Part shown: positions 7,976 to 16,564 of the stretch, one piece after another
How the letters are laid out: every line of letters begins with the position of its first letter
How positions within the stretch are numbered: the first letter of the stretch is position 1
Assembly (NCBI RefSeq): GCF_047654785.1
Contig: NZ_JASGKQ010000003.1
Location: forward strand, 1,922,001 to 1,986,000
DNA: 64,000 nt
Source: Pelomonas sp047654785
GTDB lineage: Bacteria > Pseudomonadota > Gammaproteobacteria > Burkholderiales > Burkholderiaceae_C
Direction: 5' to 3'
The notes under the pieces: model-generated
Told to the model about the DNA's origin: nothing
The model's database searches: none
Seen by the model: the letters and a program-made list of their open reading frames with translations, nothing else
Translations under genes and position numbers: made by a program

Positions 7976-9410
7976 CGTCGGCTCCCGGGCGGCGCAGCAG
8001 AACGCGCGGCCGGGCCGAGCGCGCCTTGGGGTCGAAGGCGTCGCGCACGCCGTCGGCGAACAGGTTGGCGGCCAGCACCAGGCTCACCATGAAGCCGAAC
8101 GCGGCGGCAAAGCTCCACCACACGACCGGGTCGCGCGACATCTCCGCGCGGGCCAGGTTGATCATGCCGCCGAAGCTGTTCATCACCGGGTCCACGCCCA
8201 CGCCGACGTAGGTCAGCACGGCCTCGTACAGGATGAGCTCGGAGAAGCTGAGCACGACGGTGATCAGCACCAGGTGCATCACGTTGGGCACGATGTGGCG
8301 GGCCATCAGCGTCAGGTCGCCCACGCCGAAGGCGGTGGCCGCCTGCACGTAGTCCAGCTCCCTCACTTTGAGCGTCTCGGCGCGCACCAGGCGGCACAGG
8401 CCGGCCCAGCCGGTCAGGCCGAGGATCAGGCAGAGCACCAGCATCTTCACGTCGGAGCGCTCGGCGGCGGTCTCGAACAGCTCGGGGTTCTTGTCGAAGA
8501 AGACCTGCACCATCAGCACGCAGGCGGCGATCAGCAGCACGTTGGGCACGGCGCTGAGCGTCGTGTAGACGTACTGGATGACCTCGTCCACCCAGCCCTT
8601 GTAATAGCCGGCCAGCACGCCCAGCAGCAGCGCGACCGGCAGCGTCGCCAGCGTGGACAGCGCGCCGATGACGAAGGCGGTGCGCACGCTCTTGAGCGCC
8701 TGCACCAGCACGTCGTTGCCGGTGCGGTCGGTGCCGAACACGTGGTAGTGGGGCATCAGCGCGGCGACCGGCCCGGCCAGCAGCAACAACACCGCCAGCG
8801 TCGCCAGGATGGCGCGCAGCGGGAGGTCGGTGCGGTCGGCGGCGAGGTCGGCCAGCGCCCGGCGCCAGCCGCCGTGGCGGCGGGCCAGCGCGGCGGCGGT
8901 GGCCGCCACGGCGAGCGCGGCCAGCGCCAGGCCGCCCAGCAGGCCCAGGCCCGCGCGCCGGGCCACGTCGCCGGCCCATTGCGTGGCCGGGTCGGCCAGG
9001 TGGGCACCGCCGAAGCGCAGGCGCGGGTAGTCACGGACGGTGCGGCCCTGCGCGTCGGTGAGGCTCTCCTTGTTGAAGCCATGCGTGCCCAGCGGCAGCG
9101 AGTAGCTGACCTCGCGCATGCCGATCTGGCGCGCCAGCGCCAGGTCCAGCAGCGACAGCGTGCGGGTGTCGTAGACGGCGGCGCCGCCGTCCGCGGCCGG
9201 CAGCGCGCGGCGCAGGTGCACGCTGTCCACCAGCGTGACGAGCAGGAACGCCGCCATGACGACGCCGGCGCTGGCGGCCACCGGGTCGCGCAGCACGCGG
9301 CGCCAGGTGGCGCGCAGGTGGGCCTGGCGCGCCACGCGCCACGCATAGGCCAGGCCGGCGGCGGTCATCAGCCACAGCGCGAGGTCGGCCCAGAGCAGCA
9401 CGGGCTTCAT
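7968..9410 (-). CDS. yejE: peptide ABC transporter permease, YejE type
   Basis: 480-residue inner-membrane permease of the Dpp/Opp class, longer than E. coli YejE owing to an N-terminal extension and a large periplasmic loop (about residues 60-170). The C-terminal half is canonical: HYHVFGTDRTGNDVLVQALKS, several membrane helices, the ATPase-coupling loop around ATAFGVGDLTLMARHIVPN, and a final helix ending in FADGVRDAFDP. The family tag GTDRTGxDV and length favour YejE. It overlaps yejF at its 3' end. A 76-bp gap with a repeat-like hairpin separates it from yejB. Confidence 0.92.
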   Translation of the reverse strand: MKPVLLWADLALWLMTAAGLAYAWRVARQAHLRATWRRVLRDPVAASAGVVMAAFLLVTLVDSVHLRRALPAADGGAAVYDTRTLSLLDLALARQIGMREVSYSLPLGTHGFNKESLTDAQGRTVRDYPRLRFGGAHLADPATQWAGDVARRAGLGLLGGLALAALAVAATAAALARRHGGWRRALADLAADRTDLPLRAILATLAVLLLLAGPVAALMPHYHVFGTDRTGNDVLVQALKSVRTAFVIGALSTLATLPVALLLGVLAGYYKGWVDEVIQYVYTTLSAVPNVLLIAACVLMVQVFFDKNPELFETAAERSDVKMLVLCLILGLTGWAGLCRLVRAETLKVRELDYVQAATAFGVGDLTLMARHIVPNVMHLVLITVVLSFSELILYEAVLTYVGVGVDPVMNSFGGMINLARAEMSRDPVVWWSFAAAFGFMVSLVLAANLFADGVRDAFDPKARSARPRVLLRRPGADDA

Positions 9411-9435
9411 GGCCGCCCGGCCGCCCGAAGGGCAT

Positions 9436-9480
9436 GGGCGCCCCCTCGGGGGGCAGTGAACGCAGTGCGCGTGGGGGTCG
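9436..9480. repeat. REP-like intergenic palindromic element
   Basis: A GC hairpin (GCCCCC-TC-GGGGGC core, about 9439-9452) is followed by a CAGTGAACGCAGTGCGCGTG-type stretch and then GGGGGTCG. Similar C-run/ACGC/G-run elements are, to my knowledge, common between genes in Comamonadaceae-like genomes. A degenerate inverted relative is seen at 62250-62272. It sits in the only sizeable gap of the yej operon and could affect relative expression of yejB and yejE. Confidence 0.5.
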
Positions 9481-9486
9481 GAAACC

Positions 9487-10470
9487 TCATTGCAGCCGGA
9501 CCCGCGGGTCCACCCAGGTGTAGGCGATGTCGATCAGCGCGTTGCTGGCGATGTAGAGCAGCGCGCCGAGGAAGACCATGGTGCGGACGATGGCGAAGTC
9601 CTGCCCCGTGATGGCCTCGATGACGAAGGCGCCCAGGCCCGGGATGCCGAAGAAGCTCTCGAACACCAGGCTGCCGAGGAAGACATAGGGCAGGTAGCTG
9701 CCGGCGCTGGTGATGATGGGGATCAGCGCGTTGCGCAGCACGTGGCGGCGCAGCACGCGGCCCTCGCTCAGGCCCTTGGCGCGCGCGGTGCGCACGTAGT
9801 CCTTGCCCATCTCCTCCAGGAACATCGCGCGGTACAGCCGCGCCTCGCCGCCCAGCCGGGCCAGCAGCGACAGCAGGATGGGCAGCGCCAGGAAGCGCAC
9901 CGCGTCCAGCCCCGGCGCGAAGCCGTTCATCGGCACCAGCTTCAGCACGCGGGCGAACAGGAACTGGCCGACGATGATGTAGAACAGGCTGCTGATCGAC
10001 AGCATCAGCACGCACAGCACCACGCCCCAGAAGTCGATGCGCGTGTGCCGGAAGAACACCAGCAGCAGCGCAAACGCGACGCTGGCGATCACCTGCAGCA
10101 GGAACAGCGGCAGCGCCAGCTGCAGGCTCACGCCCATGCGCACCTTGACCTCGTGGCCGATGTTGACCGCCTGGCGCGCGTCGCTCTTGCCGAAGTCCAG
10201 CGCGAACAGGCTGACCGAGCGCTCCCACAGGATGGTGTGCGTGAAGCGCTCGCTGCCCCGCCGGGCGGCGTCGAAGTACAGCGGCTTGTCGTAGCCGCGC
10301 TCGCGCTTCCAGACCTCGATCTGCTCCTGCGTGACGCGCTTGCCGCCGATGTTCAGCCGCGCCATGTCGTCCGGCGTGTTGACCGCGAAGAACAGGAAGA
10401 AGGTGAACAGGTTCACCCCGACCAGGATGGCCAGGCCGTAGCCCAGGCGGCGCAGTGCGAAGCCCAGCAT
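9487..10470 (-). CDS. yejB: peptide ABC transporter permease, YejB type
   Basis: 327-residue inner-membrane permease with an N-terminal helix (LGYGLAILVGVNLFTFFLFFAV), the family segment KPLYFD, and five further helices. The coupling loop is around DYVRTARAKGLSEGRVLRRH, and the end is IDIAYTWVDPRVRL, a typical DppB/YejB C-terminus. The ATG overlaps the yejA stop by one base (TGATG), indicating translational coupling. It forms the transmembrane pore with YejE. Confidence 0.94.
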   Translation of the reverse strand: MLGFALRRLGYGLAILVGVNLFTFFLFFAVNTPDDMARLNIGGKRVTQEQIEVWKRERGYDKPLYFDAARRGSERFTHTILWERSVSLFALDFGKSDARQAVNIGHEVKVRMGVSLQLALPLFLLQVIASVAFALLLVFFRHTRIDFWGVVLCVLMLSISSLFYIIVGQFLFARVLKLVPMNGFAPGLDAVRFLALPILLSLLARLGGEARLYRAMFLEEMGKDYVRTARAKGLSEGRVLRRHVLRNALIPIITSAGSYLPYVFLGSLVFESFFGIPGLGAFVIEAITGQDFAIVRTMVFLGALLYIASNALIDIAYTWVDPRVRLQ

Positions 10471-12687
10471 CAGCGCGCTCCCGGCCGCGCGGTGGCGGCC
10501 TCGCGCGCGCGCCAGGCGCGCCGCGTGAGGATGGCGATGGCCAGCCCGCCCGCCGCCAGCGCCAGCAGCGGCCACCAGACCGGGCGGTTCCATTCGGCGA
10601 TCCTGCGGGTGCGCTCCGCGACGTCCACGCGCAGGTAGCGCGCGCGGTCGCGCACCACCACGCCGGGCTTGCCGTTGTGGACCCAGTGCTGGAAGGCCAC
10701 GCCCGAATAGCTCCAGTAGCCCCAGGCCCAGGGCGCGTCCTGGCGCACCAGGTCGTTCATGCGCGCCATCACCTGCGCCTTCTCGGGCCCGTCCTCCAGC
10801 GACTGCAGCTGGCGGTAGAGCCGGTCGAACTCGGGGTTCTGGTAGTTGGCGGTGTTCTCGCCCTCGTGCAGGCTCTTGCTGTTGGGGCCGTAGAGCAGGA
10901 ACAGGAAGTTCTCGGCATCCGGGTAGTCCGCGAACCAGCCCCACCAGAAGATTCTGGTGCTTGCCCTTGAGCACCTTCTCCTGGAACTGGTTGTAGTCGG
11001 TCGCGCGGATGTCGAGCTGGATGCCCAGCTTCGCGAACTGGCGCACCAGCCAGTCGTTCTCGGCCTTCAGCTCCGGCGTGACGACGCGCTGGAAGTCGTA
11101 GTTCAGCACCAGCGGCCGGCCGGTCTTCGCGTCGCGGCCGCCGGGGTAGCCGGCCTCGGCCATCAGCCGGCGCGCGTCCTCGAGCGGCCGGCGCACCGGC
11201 CGGCCGTCGACCAGCCGGTGCGTCACCGGGTTGTACTCGCCGGGCTGCCCCTCCTTCGAGCCGAACACGCCCGGCGGCAGCACGCCGTGCGCCGCGTCGC
11301 CGCCCTTGTCGCGGAAGATGCGGCCGTAGCCCTCCTCCCAGTCGATGGCGATCGAGATCGCCTGGCGCAGCGCGCGGTTGCGTGCCTGCTGCCCGGGCGT
11401 GTCGCCGCGGCCCACCACCGGGTCCAGCCAGTTGAAGCCCAGGTACCAGTTGGTGATGTCCGTCATCATCGGCAGCCGGAAGCCGCGCGCCTCGTAGAGC
11501 GCCCGGACCTCGTCGGAGTCGTCGCGGTCCACGCCCAGCGTGACGCCCCAGTCGGCGCGGTCCATCTCGGGCAGGTCCAGGTAGCCCTGCTTGAACAGCT
11601 CCTTGATGGGCACCCGCTCCTTGATGTTGGTGGCCACCACCTTGTCCACGAAGGGCAGCGGCTTGCCGCAGTCGGCCAGCAGCCCGGCCTCGGCGTCGCC
11701 CGGGCTGCCCTCGCAGGGGTAGGTGTCGCCGTGGAAGTTGGGGTTGCGGCTCATCACGTGCCGGCGGTCCTGCACGTACTCGGTCATCATGAACGGCCCG
11801 CTGCCCACCGGCCAGCGGTTCCAGCCCAGCGAGTTCGCGGCCATGCCGGGCTGGGCGTAGAAGGCGTCCACCTCCCACGGGATGGCCGCCGTGAAGTTGG
11901 TGGCCAGCCAGTACTGCCACTGCGGGTAGCGGCCCTTCAGCCGGATGCGCAGCAGGTGGTCGTCCACCGCCTCGGCGCCGGCCAGCGGCCACTGGCGCAG
12001 GTCCAGGAAGGGCTTGTCCGCCAGGCTCTCGGGCAGGCCGGCGAGCTGCCTGGCGCTCTCGCGCTTCACGAGCGCGATGTAGTCCTTCAGCCCGACGATG
12101 TGCTCCGAGAACACCGCCGCCACCGGCGCCTCCAGCCGCGGGTTGGCGTGCCGCTTGAGCGCGTAGACGAAGTCCGCCGCCACCACCTCGCGCGTCGCGA
12201 GCTGCGCGAACTCGAAGGGGCTGCGCTTGTCGCCCAGCTCGCCCGGCTTCAGGTCCAGGTAGAGCGGGCGGCCCTGCGCGTCCTTCGCGAACGCCGGGTG
12301 CGGCGACCACTTCACGCCGCGCCGGATCGGGATGTCGTACACCGCCTGGGCGATCTGCGCGTCCGGCGCGTCGTCGGGCAGGCGGCGGCCCTGGGCGTCG
12401 AGGTAGTACGGCCTGGCCAGCGCCGCGGCGGCGCGCGGGATCAGCGTGTACGGCCGCTTCAGCGGGTGGTAGCCGTAGGGCGGCTCGCTGATCTCGTAGA
12501 CATAGGTGCTCTCGGGCGCGGCGTAGGAGGACGTCGGGTCCAGGTAGCGCGGCGAGCGCTCCGAGAAGGCCATGTACAGCGTGTTCTCGCGCTCCGCGCC
12601 GCGCGGGTAGGGGCTGTTGTTGCAGCCGGCCAGCAGCATGAGCGCCAGCGCGCCCAGGGCTGTCCTGATCCAGCAGCCGGGCGCCAC
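10470..12687 (-). pseudogene. yejA: peptide-binding lipoprotein YejA, apparent frameshift
   Basis: Family 5 extracellular solute-binding protein. The GTG at 12687, 2 bp after the ldcA stop, gives a lipoprotein signal with lipobox LLAGC (Cys near residue 21). The frame is excellent through KVLKGKHQ, then switches at about 10950-10953. In the read frame it continues as Arg/Pro-rich nonsense and runs on into yejB. Removing one A restores FWWGWFADYP, then a normal C-terminus with QDAPWAWGYWSYSG and a terminal membrane helix (WWPLLALAAGG) ending at 10470. Restored length is about 738 residues, typical of the long beta-proteobacterial form. All other genes of the operon are intact and overlap tightly, so a sequencing/assembly error is as likely as a true mutation. 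Confidence 0.8.
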
Positions 12688-12689
12688 CG

Positions 12690-13679
12690 TCAATGCCGGT
12701 GGCCGTGGCCGCAGTGTTCGCCGCAGGCGTGGCCGTCGTGCCCGTGCGCGGCATGCGCCAGCCGCGGGTCCGACTGCCAGCCGACGATGGCCTCGCGGCC
12801 CTGCACGTACAGCTCCACCGTGCCGCCCACCGGCAGGCAGACCTTGGTGCGCACATGGCCGAACGGCAGGCCGGTCAGCACCGGCGTGCCGGTGCGGGCG
12901 CGCAGCGCGGCGACCGCGTCCTTCAGGCCGTAGCCGCGGTCGTTGGGCGAGCGGGCCGCGCCGCTGAAGTCGCCCAGCAGCACCGCGGCCTGCGCGTCGA
13001 TGACGCCGGCCTGCTGCAGCTGCAGCAGCATGCGCTCGACGCGGTAGGGGTGCTCGTTGACGTCTTCCAGGAACAGGAGGCCGCCCTTGACCTTGGGCCA
13101 GTGCGGCGTGCCCAGCAGCGAGCACAGCACCGTCAGGTTGCCGCCCCAGAGCCGGCCGCGCGCCTCCAGGCCGTCGAACTCGGCCGTCGGCGCGCGGAAG
13201 CCCACCGCCTCCAGCGCGCCGCTCATCGCCTCGGTGAAGCAGTCCTGCGTCACCTCGTCCACGCCGCCCTCCGCGTCGCTGCGGCCGAAGTCGTCGCAGG
13301 CCAGCGGGCCGGACCACATGGCCAGCCCCTTGTGCCGGGCGATGAAGCCGTTCTGCAGCGCCGTCAGGTCGCTGTAGCCCACCCAGCGGGTGCCGCGCTC
13401 CACGCTGGCGGCGATGCGGGCCCAGTCGATCCGGTCCAGCAGCCGCGTCAGGCCGTAGCCGCCGCGCGTGGCCAGCGCGACGCCGGGCGCGGCGTCGGCG
13501 ACGCGGTGCAGCGCGGCCAGCCGCGTGTCGTCGTCGCCGCCGAAGCGCTGGTGGCGCGCCAGCGCGTCGGCGTCCACGGCCACGTCGAAGCCCAGCTGCG
13601 CCAGCCGCCGGGCCGCGCGCTTCAGCGGCGCGGCGGCAGGCAGCGCGCCCGCGGGGGTGAACAGCGTCAGTGAGGTCAT
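12690..13679 (-). CDS. ldcA: LD-carboxypeptidase (peptidase S66) with His/Cys-rich tail
   Basis: 329 residues from the ATG at 13679, which overlaps the tadA stop (ATGA). LdcA removes the terminal D-Ala from murein tetrapeptides during wall recycling. The S66 features are present: RGGYGLTRLL, nucleophile Ser in VGYSDLTALQ (about residue 110), Glu in LFLEDVNEHPYR, and His in LPFGHVRTK. The last 18 residues are unusual, with seven His and two Cys (HGHDGH, then CGEHC, then HGHRH); this looks like a metal-binding tail. yejA begins 2 bp later. The paralogous MccF class (microcin C immunity) shares the fold, but the context here is more consistent with muropeptide recycling. Confidence 0.9.
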   Translation of the reverse strand: MTSLTLFTPAGALPAAAPLKRAARRLAQLGFDVAVDADALARHQRFGGDDDTRLAALHRVADAAPGVALATRGGYGLTRLLDRIDWARIAASVERGTRWVGYSDLTALQNGFIARHKGLAMWSGPLACDDFGRSDAEGGVDEVTQDCFTEAMSGALEAVGFRAPTAEFDGLEARGRLWGGNLTVLCSLLGTPHWPKVKGGLLFLEDVNEHPYRVERMLLQLQQAGVIDAQAAVLLGDFSGAARSPNDRGYGLKDAVAALRARTGTPVLTGLPFGHVRTKVCLPVGGTVELYVQGREAIVGWQSDPRLAHAAHGHDGHACGEHCGHGHRH

Positions 13680-14221
13680 CGGTGTCCGTCCAGTTCGGTC
13701 GCTTCGCCGGTGGGGATCAGCCCCTGCCGCCCGGCGCGGCGCGCGCGGGCGGCCTCGCGGCGCTCGGTGAAAAAGTCGCGCAGCAGCCGGGCCGCCGGCT
13801 CGGCCAGCAGCCCGCCCTCGACGCGCGTGTGGTGGTTGAGCTGCGGCTGGCCGAACAGGTCGATCACCGAGCCGGCCACGCCGGTCTTGGGGTCGGCCGC
13901 CGCGAACACGACGCGCCGCAGGCGCGCATGCATCAGCGCCATCGCGCACATCGCGCAGGGCTCCAGCGTCACGAACAGCTCGCACTCCGGCAGCCGGTAG
14001 TTCTCCAGCAGCGCCGCCGCGTGGCGCAGCGCGACGATCTCGGCATGCGCGGTCGGGTCGTGCGTCGTGATCGGGCGGTTGTAGCCGGTGGCCACCACCT
14101 GCCCGGCCCGCATGATGACGGCGCCCACCGGCACCTCGCCCACCAGCCAGGCGTTGTGCGCCTGGTCCAGCGCGAGCCGCATGGCATGCTCGTCGGTGGG
14201 CGTGTAGAGGGGCGCGGTCAT
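13676..14221 (-). CDS. tadA: tRNA-specific adenosine deaminase
   Basis: 181-residue zinc deaminase converting A34 to inosine in the tRNA-Arg(ACG) anticodon. Zinc/catalytic motifs are visible: TAHAEIVAL (His and the proton-shuttle Glu) and LEPCAMCAMAL (the two zinc cysteines), followed by ARLRRVVFAAADPKTGVAGS. I choose the ATG at 14221; one seven codons upstream is possible. It heads the leftward operon and overlaps ldcA by 4 bp. Its start is only 36 bp from the start of the divergent pxpB. Confidence 0.94.
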   Translation of the reverse strand: MTAPLYTPTDEHAMRLALDQAHNAWLVGEVPVGAVIMRAGQVVATGYNRPITTHDPTAHAEIVALRHAAALLENYRLPECELFVTLEPCAMCAMALMHARLRRVVFAAADPKTGVAGSVIDLFGQPQLNHHTRVEGGLLAEPAARLLRDFFTERREAARARRAGRQGLIPTGEATELDGHR

Positions 14222-14257
14222 CAGGGCCGGCAGTGTACCCATGGCATGCTGGCGGCC

Positions 14258-14896
14258 ATGGCCCCGGCGCTGTCCCTCCACCCCCTCGGCGAAGCCGCGC
14301 TGTGCTGCACGCCGGCCGCGCCCGCGTCGCCGGCGCAGCAGCAGCGCCTGCGGCAGCTGGCCGAGGGCCTGGCGCGGCTGGCCGGCGTGCAGGAGCTCAT
14401 CCCCGGCATGAACAACCTGACGCTGCTGTTCGACCCGCTGCAGGCCGACGCCGACGCGCTGGCCGCGGCCACGCACGCGCTGTGGGCGCAGCCGCCGCGC
14501 GTTGCCGCGCCGGGCCGCAGCGTGGCGATCCCGGTCGTCTACGACGGCCCGGACCTCGCCGACGTGGCCGCGCACTGCGGGCTGACGCCCGGCGAGGTGG
14601 TGCGCCGCCACGCGGCGGCCGAGTACGAGGTGTACTTCCTCGGCTTCCAGCCCGGCTTCACCTACCTCGGCGGGCTGGATCCGGCGCTGCACACGCCCCG
14701 CCGCGCCGAGCCCCGGCTGCGCGTGCCGGCCGGCAGCGTCGGCATCGGCGGCGCGCAGACCGGCATCTACCCGCTGGCCACGCCGGGCGGCTGGCAGCTC
14801 ATCGGCCGCACGCCGCTGGCGCTGTTCGACCCGCAGGCCGAGCCGCCCACGCTGCTGGCGCCGGGCGACCGGGTGCGCTTCGTGCCCAGCCCATGA
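14258..14896 (+). CDS. pxpB: 5-oxoprolinase subunit PxpB (KipI-like)
   Basis: 212 residues from the ATG at 14258; an in-frame ATG at 14246 is also possible and neither has a strong ribosome site. It contains the allophanate-hydrolase subunit 1 core: VVYDGPDLADVA, the highly conserved YFLGFQPGFTYLGGLD, and GSVGIGGAQTGIYP with GGWQLIGRTP. With PxpA and PxpC it hydrolyses 5-oxoproline to glutamate using ATP, a damage-repair pathway. It overlaps pxpC by 4 bp (ATGA). Confidence 0.93.
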   Translation: MAPALSLHPLGEAALCCTPAAPASPAQQQRLRQLAEGLARLAGVQELIPGMNNLTLLFDPLQADADALAAATHALWAQPPRVAAPGRSVAIPVVYDGPDLADVAAHCGLTPGEVVRRHAAAEYEVYFLGFQPGFTYLGGLDPALHTPRRAEPRLRVPAGSVGIGGAQTGIYPLATPGGWQLIGRTPLALFDPQAEPPTLLAPGDRVRFVPSP

Positions 14897-15816
14897 TCGA
14901 GATCCTCCGCGCCGGGCCGCTGGCCACCGTGCAGGACCTGGGCCGCCCCGGCTGGCGCGACCGCGGCCTGAGCGCCTGCGGCGCGCTGGACGACCTCGCG
15001 CTGGCCTGCGGCAACCTGCTCGTCGGCAACCCGCCGCAGGCCGCCGGCCTGGAATTCACGCTCGGCGCCGCCGCGCTGCGCTTCGAGGCCGACGGCTGCG
15101 TCGCGCTGACCGGCACCGACGCCGACGCCGAGCTCGACGGCCGCCCGCTGCGCCCCGGCTGGCGCAGCCCGGTGCGCGCCGGCCAGACGCTGCGGCTGGC
15201 CGCGCCGCGCGAGCGCATGCGCAGCTACGTCGCGGTGGCCGGCGGCATCGCCGTGCCCGAGCTGCTGGGCTCGCGCAGCACCGACCTGAAGGCCGGCTTC
15301 GGCGGCCTGGCCGGCCGCGCGCTGCGCGACGGCGACCGGCTGCCGCTGGGCCCGGCCGCCGCCCGGCCCGCGCGCGCCGCCGGCCTGCGCCCGCCGGACT
15401 GGAGCGCCAGCGTGCGCGCGCTGCCCGGCCCCGAGCACGACGACTTCGGCGCCGCCGCGCGCGACGCGTTCTGGGCCGCGGCATGGACCGTCACGCCGCA
15501 GAGCAACCGCATGGGCTACCGCCTGGCCGGCCCGGCGCTGGCCCGCGAGCGCGGCGGCGAGCTGGCCTCGCACGGCGTGCTGCCCGGCGTCGTGCAGGTG
15601 CCGCCGTCGGGCCAGCCCATCGCGCTGCTGGCCGACGCGCAGACCACCGGCGGCTACCCGAAGATCGCCGTCGTCATCCGCGCCGACCTGTGGAAACTCG
15701 CCCAGTTGCGCCTCGGCGGCACGCTGCGCTTCCAGCGCTGCACGCCGGCCGACGCGCACGCCGCGCTGCGCGAGCGCCAGGCCCTGCTGAACCGGCTGCG
15801 AGCCGCCCTGCCGTGA
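14893..15816 (+). CDS. pxpC: 5-oxoprolinase subunit PxpC (KipA-like)
   Basis: 307-residue biotin-dependent carboxyltransferase-like protein (allophanate hydrolase subunit 2 class). Recognisable stretches are GPLATVQDLGRPGWRD (residues 7-22), YVAVAGGI, LGSRSTDLKAGFGG, TVTPQSNRMGYRLAG and ADAQTTGGYPKIAVV. It acts in complex with PxpB and PxpA on 5-oxoproline. Start and stop overlap or abut its neighbours (4-bp overlap with pxpB, 7 bp before pxpA). Confidence 0.93.
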   Translation: MIEILRAGPLATVQDLGRPGWRDRGLSACGALDDLALACGNLLVGNPPQAAGLEFTLGAAALRFEADGCVALTGTDADAELDGRPLRPGWRSPVRAGQTLRLAAPRERMRSYVAVAGGIAVPELLGSRSTDLKAGFGGLAGRALRDGDRLPLGPAAARPARAAGLRPPDWSASVRALPGPEHDDFGAAARDAFWAAAWTVTPQSNRMGYRLAGPALARERGGELASHGVLPGVVQVPPSGQPIALLADAQTTGGYPKIAVVIRADLWKLAQLRLGGTLRFQRCTPADAHAALRERQALLNRLRAALP

Positions 15817-15823
15817 CCTTGCC

Positions 15824-16564
15824 ATGACCCTGCACCTGGACCTCAACGCCGACCTCGGCGAAGGCGCGCCCGACGACGCGGCGCTGCTGGCGCTCGTCAG
15901 CTCCGCCAACATCGCCTGCGGCTGGCATGCCGGCGACGCACCGCTGATGCGGGCCACCGTGGACGCGGCACTGGCGCGCGGCGTGGCCATCGGCGCCCAC
16001 CCCAGCCACCCGGACCGCGAGCACTTCGGCCGCCGCGAGATGCAGCTGCCGCCCGAGGACGTGCGGGCCGGCGTGATCTGCCAGGTCGGCGCGCTGGCCG
16101 CGCTGGTGCGCGCCCAGGGCGGCCGGCTGCACCACGTGAAGCCGCACGGCGCGCTCTACAACCAGGCCGCGCGCGACCCGGCGCTGGCCGACGCCGTCGC
16201 CGCCGCCGTGAAGGCCGTGGACCCGGCGCTGGCCGTCTACGGCCTGGCCGGCGGCGAACTGCTGCGCGCCGCCGAGCGCGCCGGCCTGCGCGCCGTCGCC
16301 GAGGTGTTCGCCGACCGCGGCTACCGCGCCGACGGCAGCCTGGTGCCGCGCGGCCAGCCCGGCGCGCTGCTGGACGACGTGGACGCTGCCGTCGCGCGCA
16401 CGCTGCGCATGGTGCGCGAGGGCGTCGTGCAGGCCGTCGGCGGCGAGACCGTGCCGCTGCGGGCGCAGACGGTCTGCCTGCACGGCGACGGCCCGCATGC
16501 GCTGGCCCTCGCCCGCGCGCTGCACGCGGCGCTGGCCGCCGCCGGCGTGCGGCTGCGCGCATGA
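15824..16564 (+). CDS. pxpA: 5-oxoprolinase subunit PxpA (LamB/YcsF family)
   Basis: 246-residue subunit with the diagnostic N-terminus LDLNADLGEG (residues 5-14) and the conserved ANIACGWHAGDAPLM, IGAHPSHPD, HHVKPHGALYN and CLHGDGPHA motifs. It completes the ATP-dependent 5-oxoprolinase encoded by pxpB-pxpC-pxpA. The stop overlaps the start of the following DUF72 gene (ATGA), so that gene belongs to the same transcript. Confidence 0.95.
   Translation: MTLHLDLNADLGEGAPDDAALLALVSSANIACGWHAGDAPLMRATVDAALARGVAIGAHPSHPDREHFGRREMQLPPEDVRAGVICQVGALAALVRAQGGRLHHVKPHGALYNQAARDPALADAVAAAVKAVDPALAVYGLAGGELLRAAERAGLRAVAEVFADRGYRADGSLVPRGQPGALLDDVDAAVARTLRMVREGVVQAVGGETVPLRAQTVCLHGDGPHALALARALHAALAAAGVRLRA

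Noticed and set aside
12690..13679. Calling the S66 peptidase MccF (microcin C immunity)
   Set aside because: Motif set and coupling to recycling-type genes fit LdcA better; no microcin genes are nearby.
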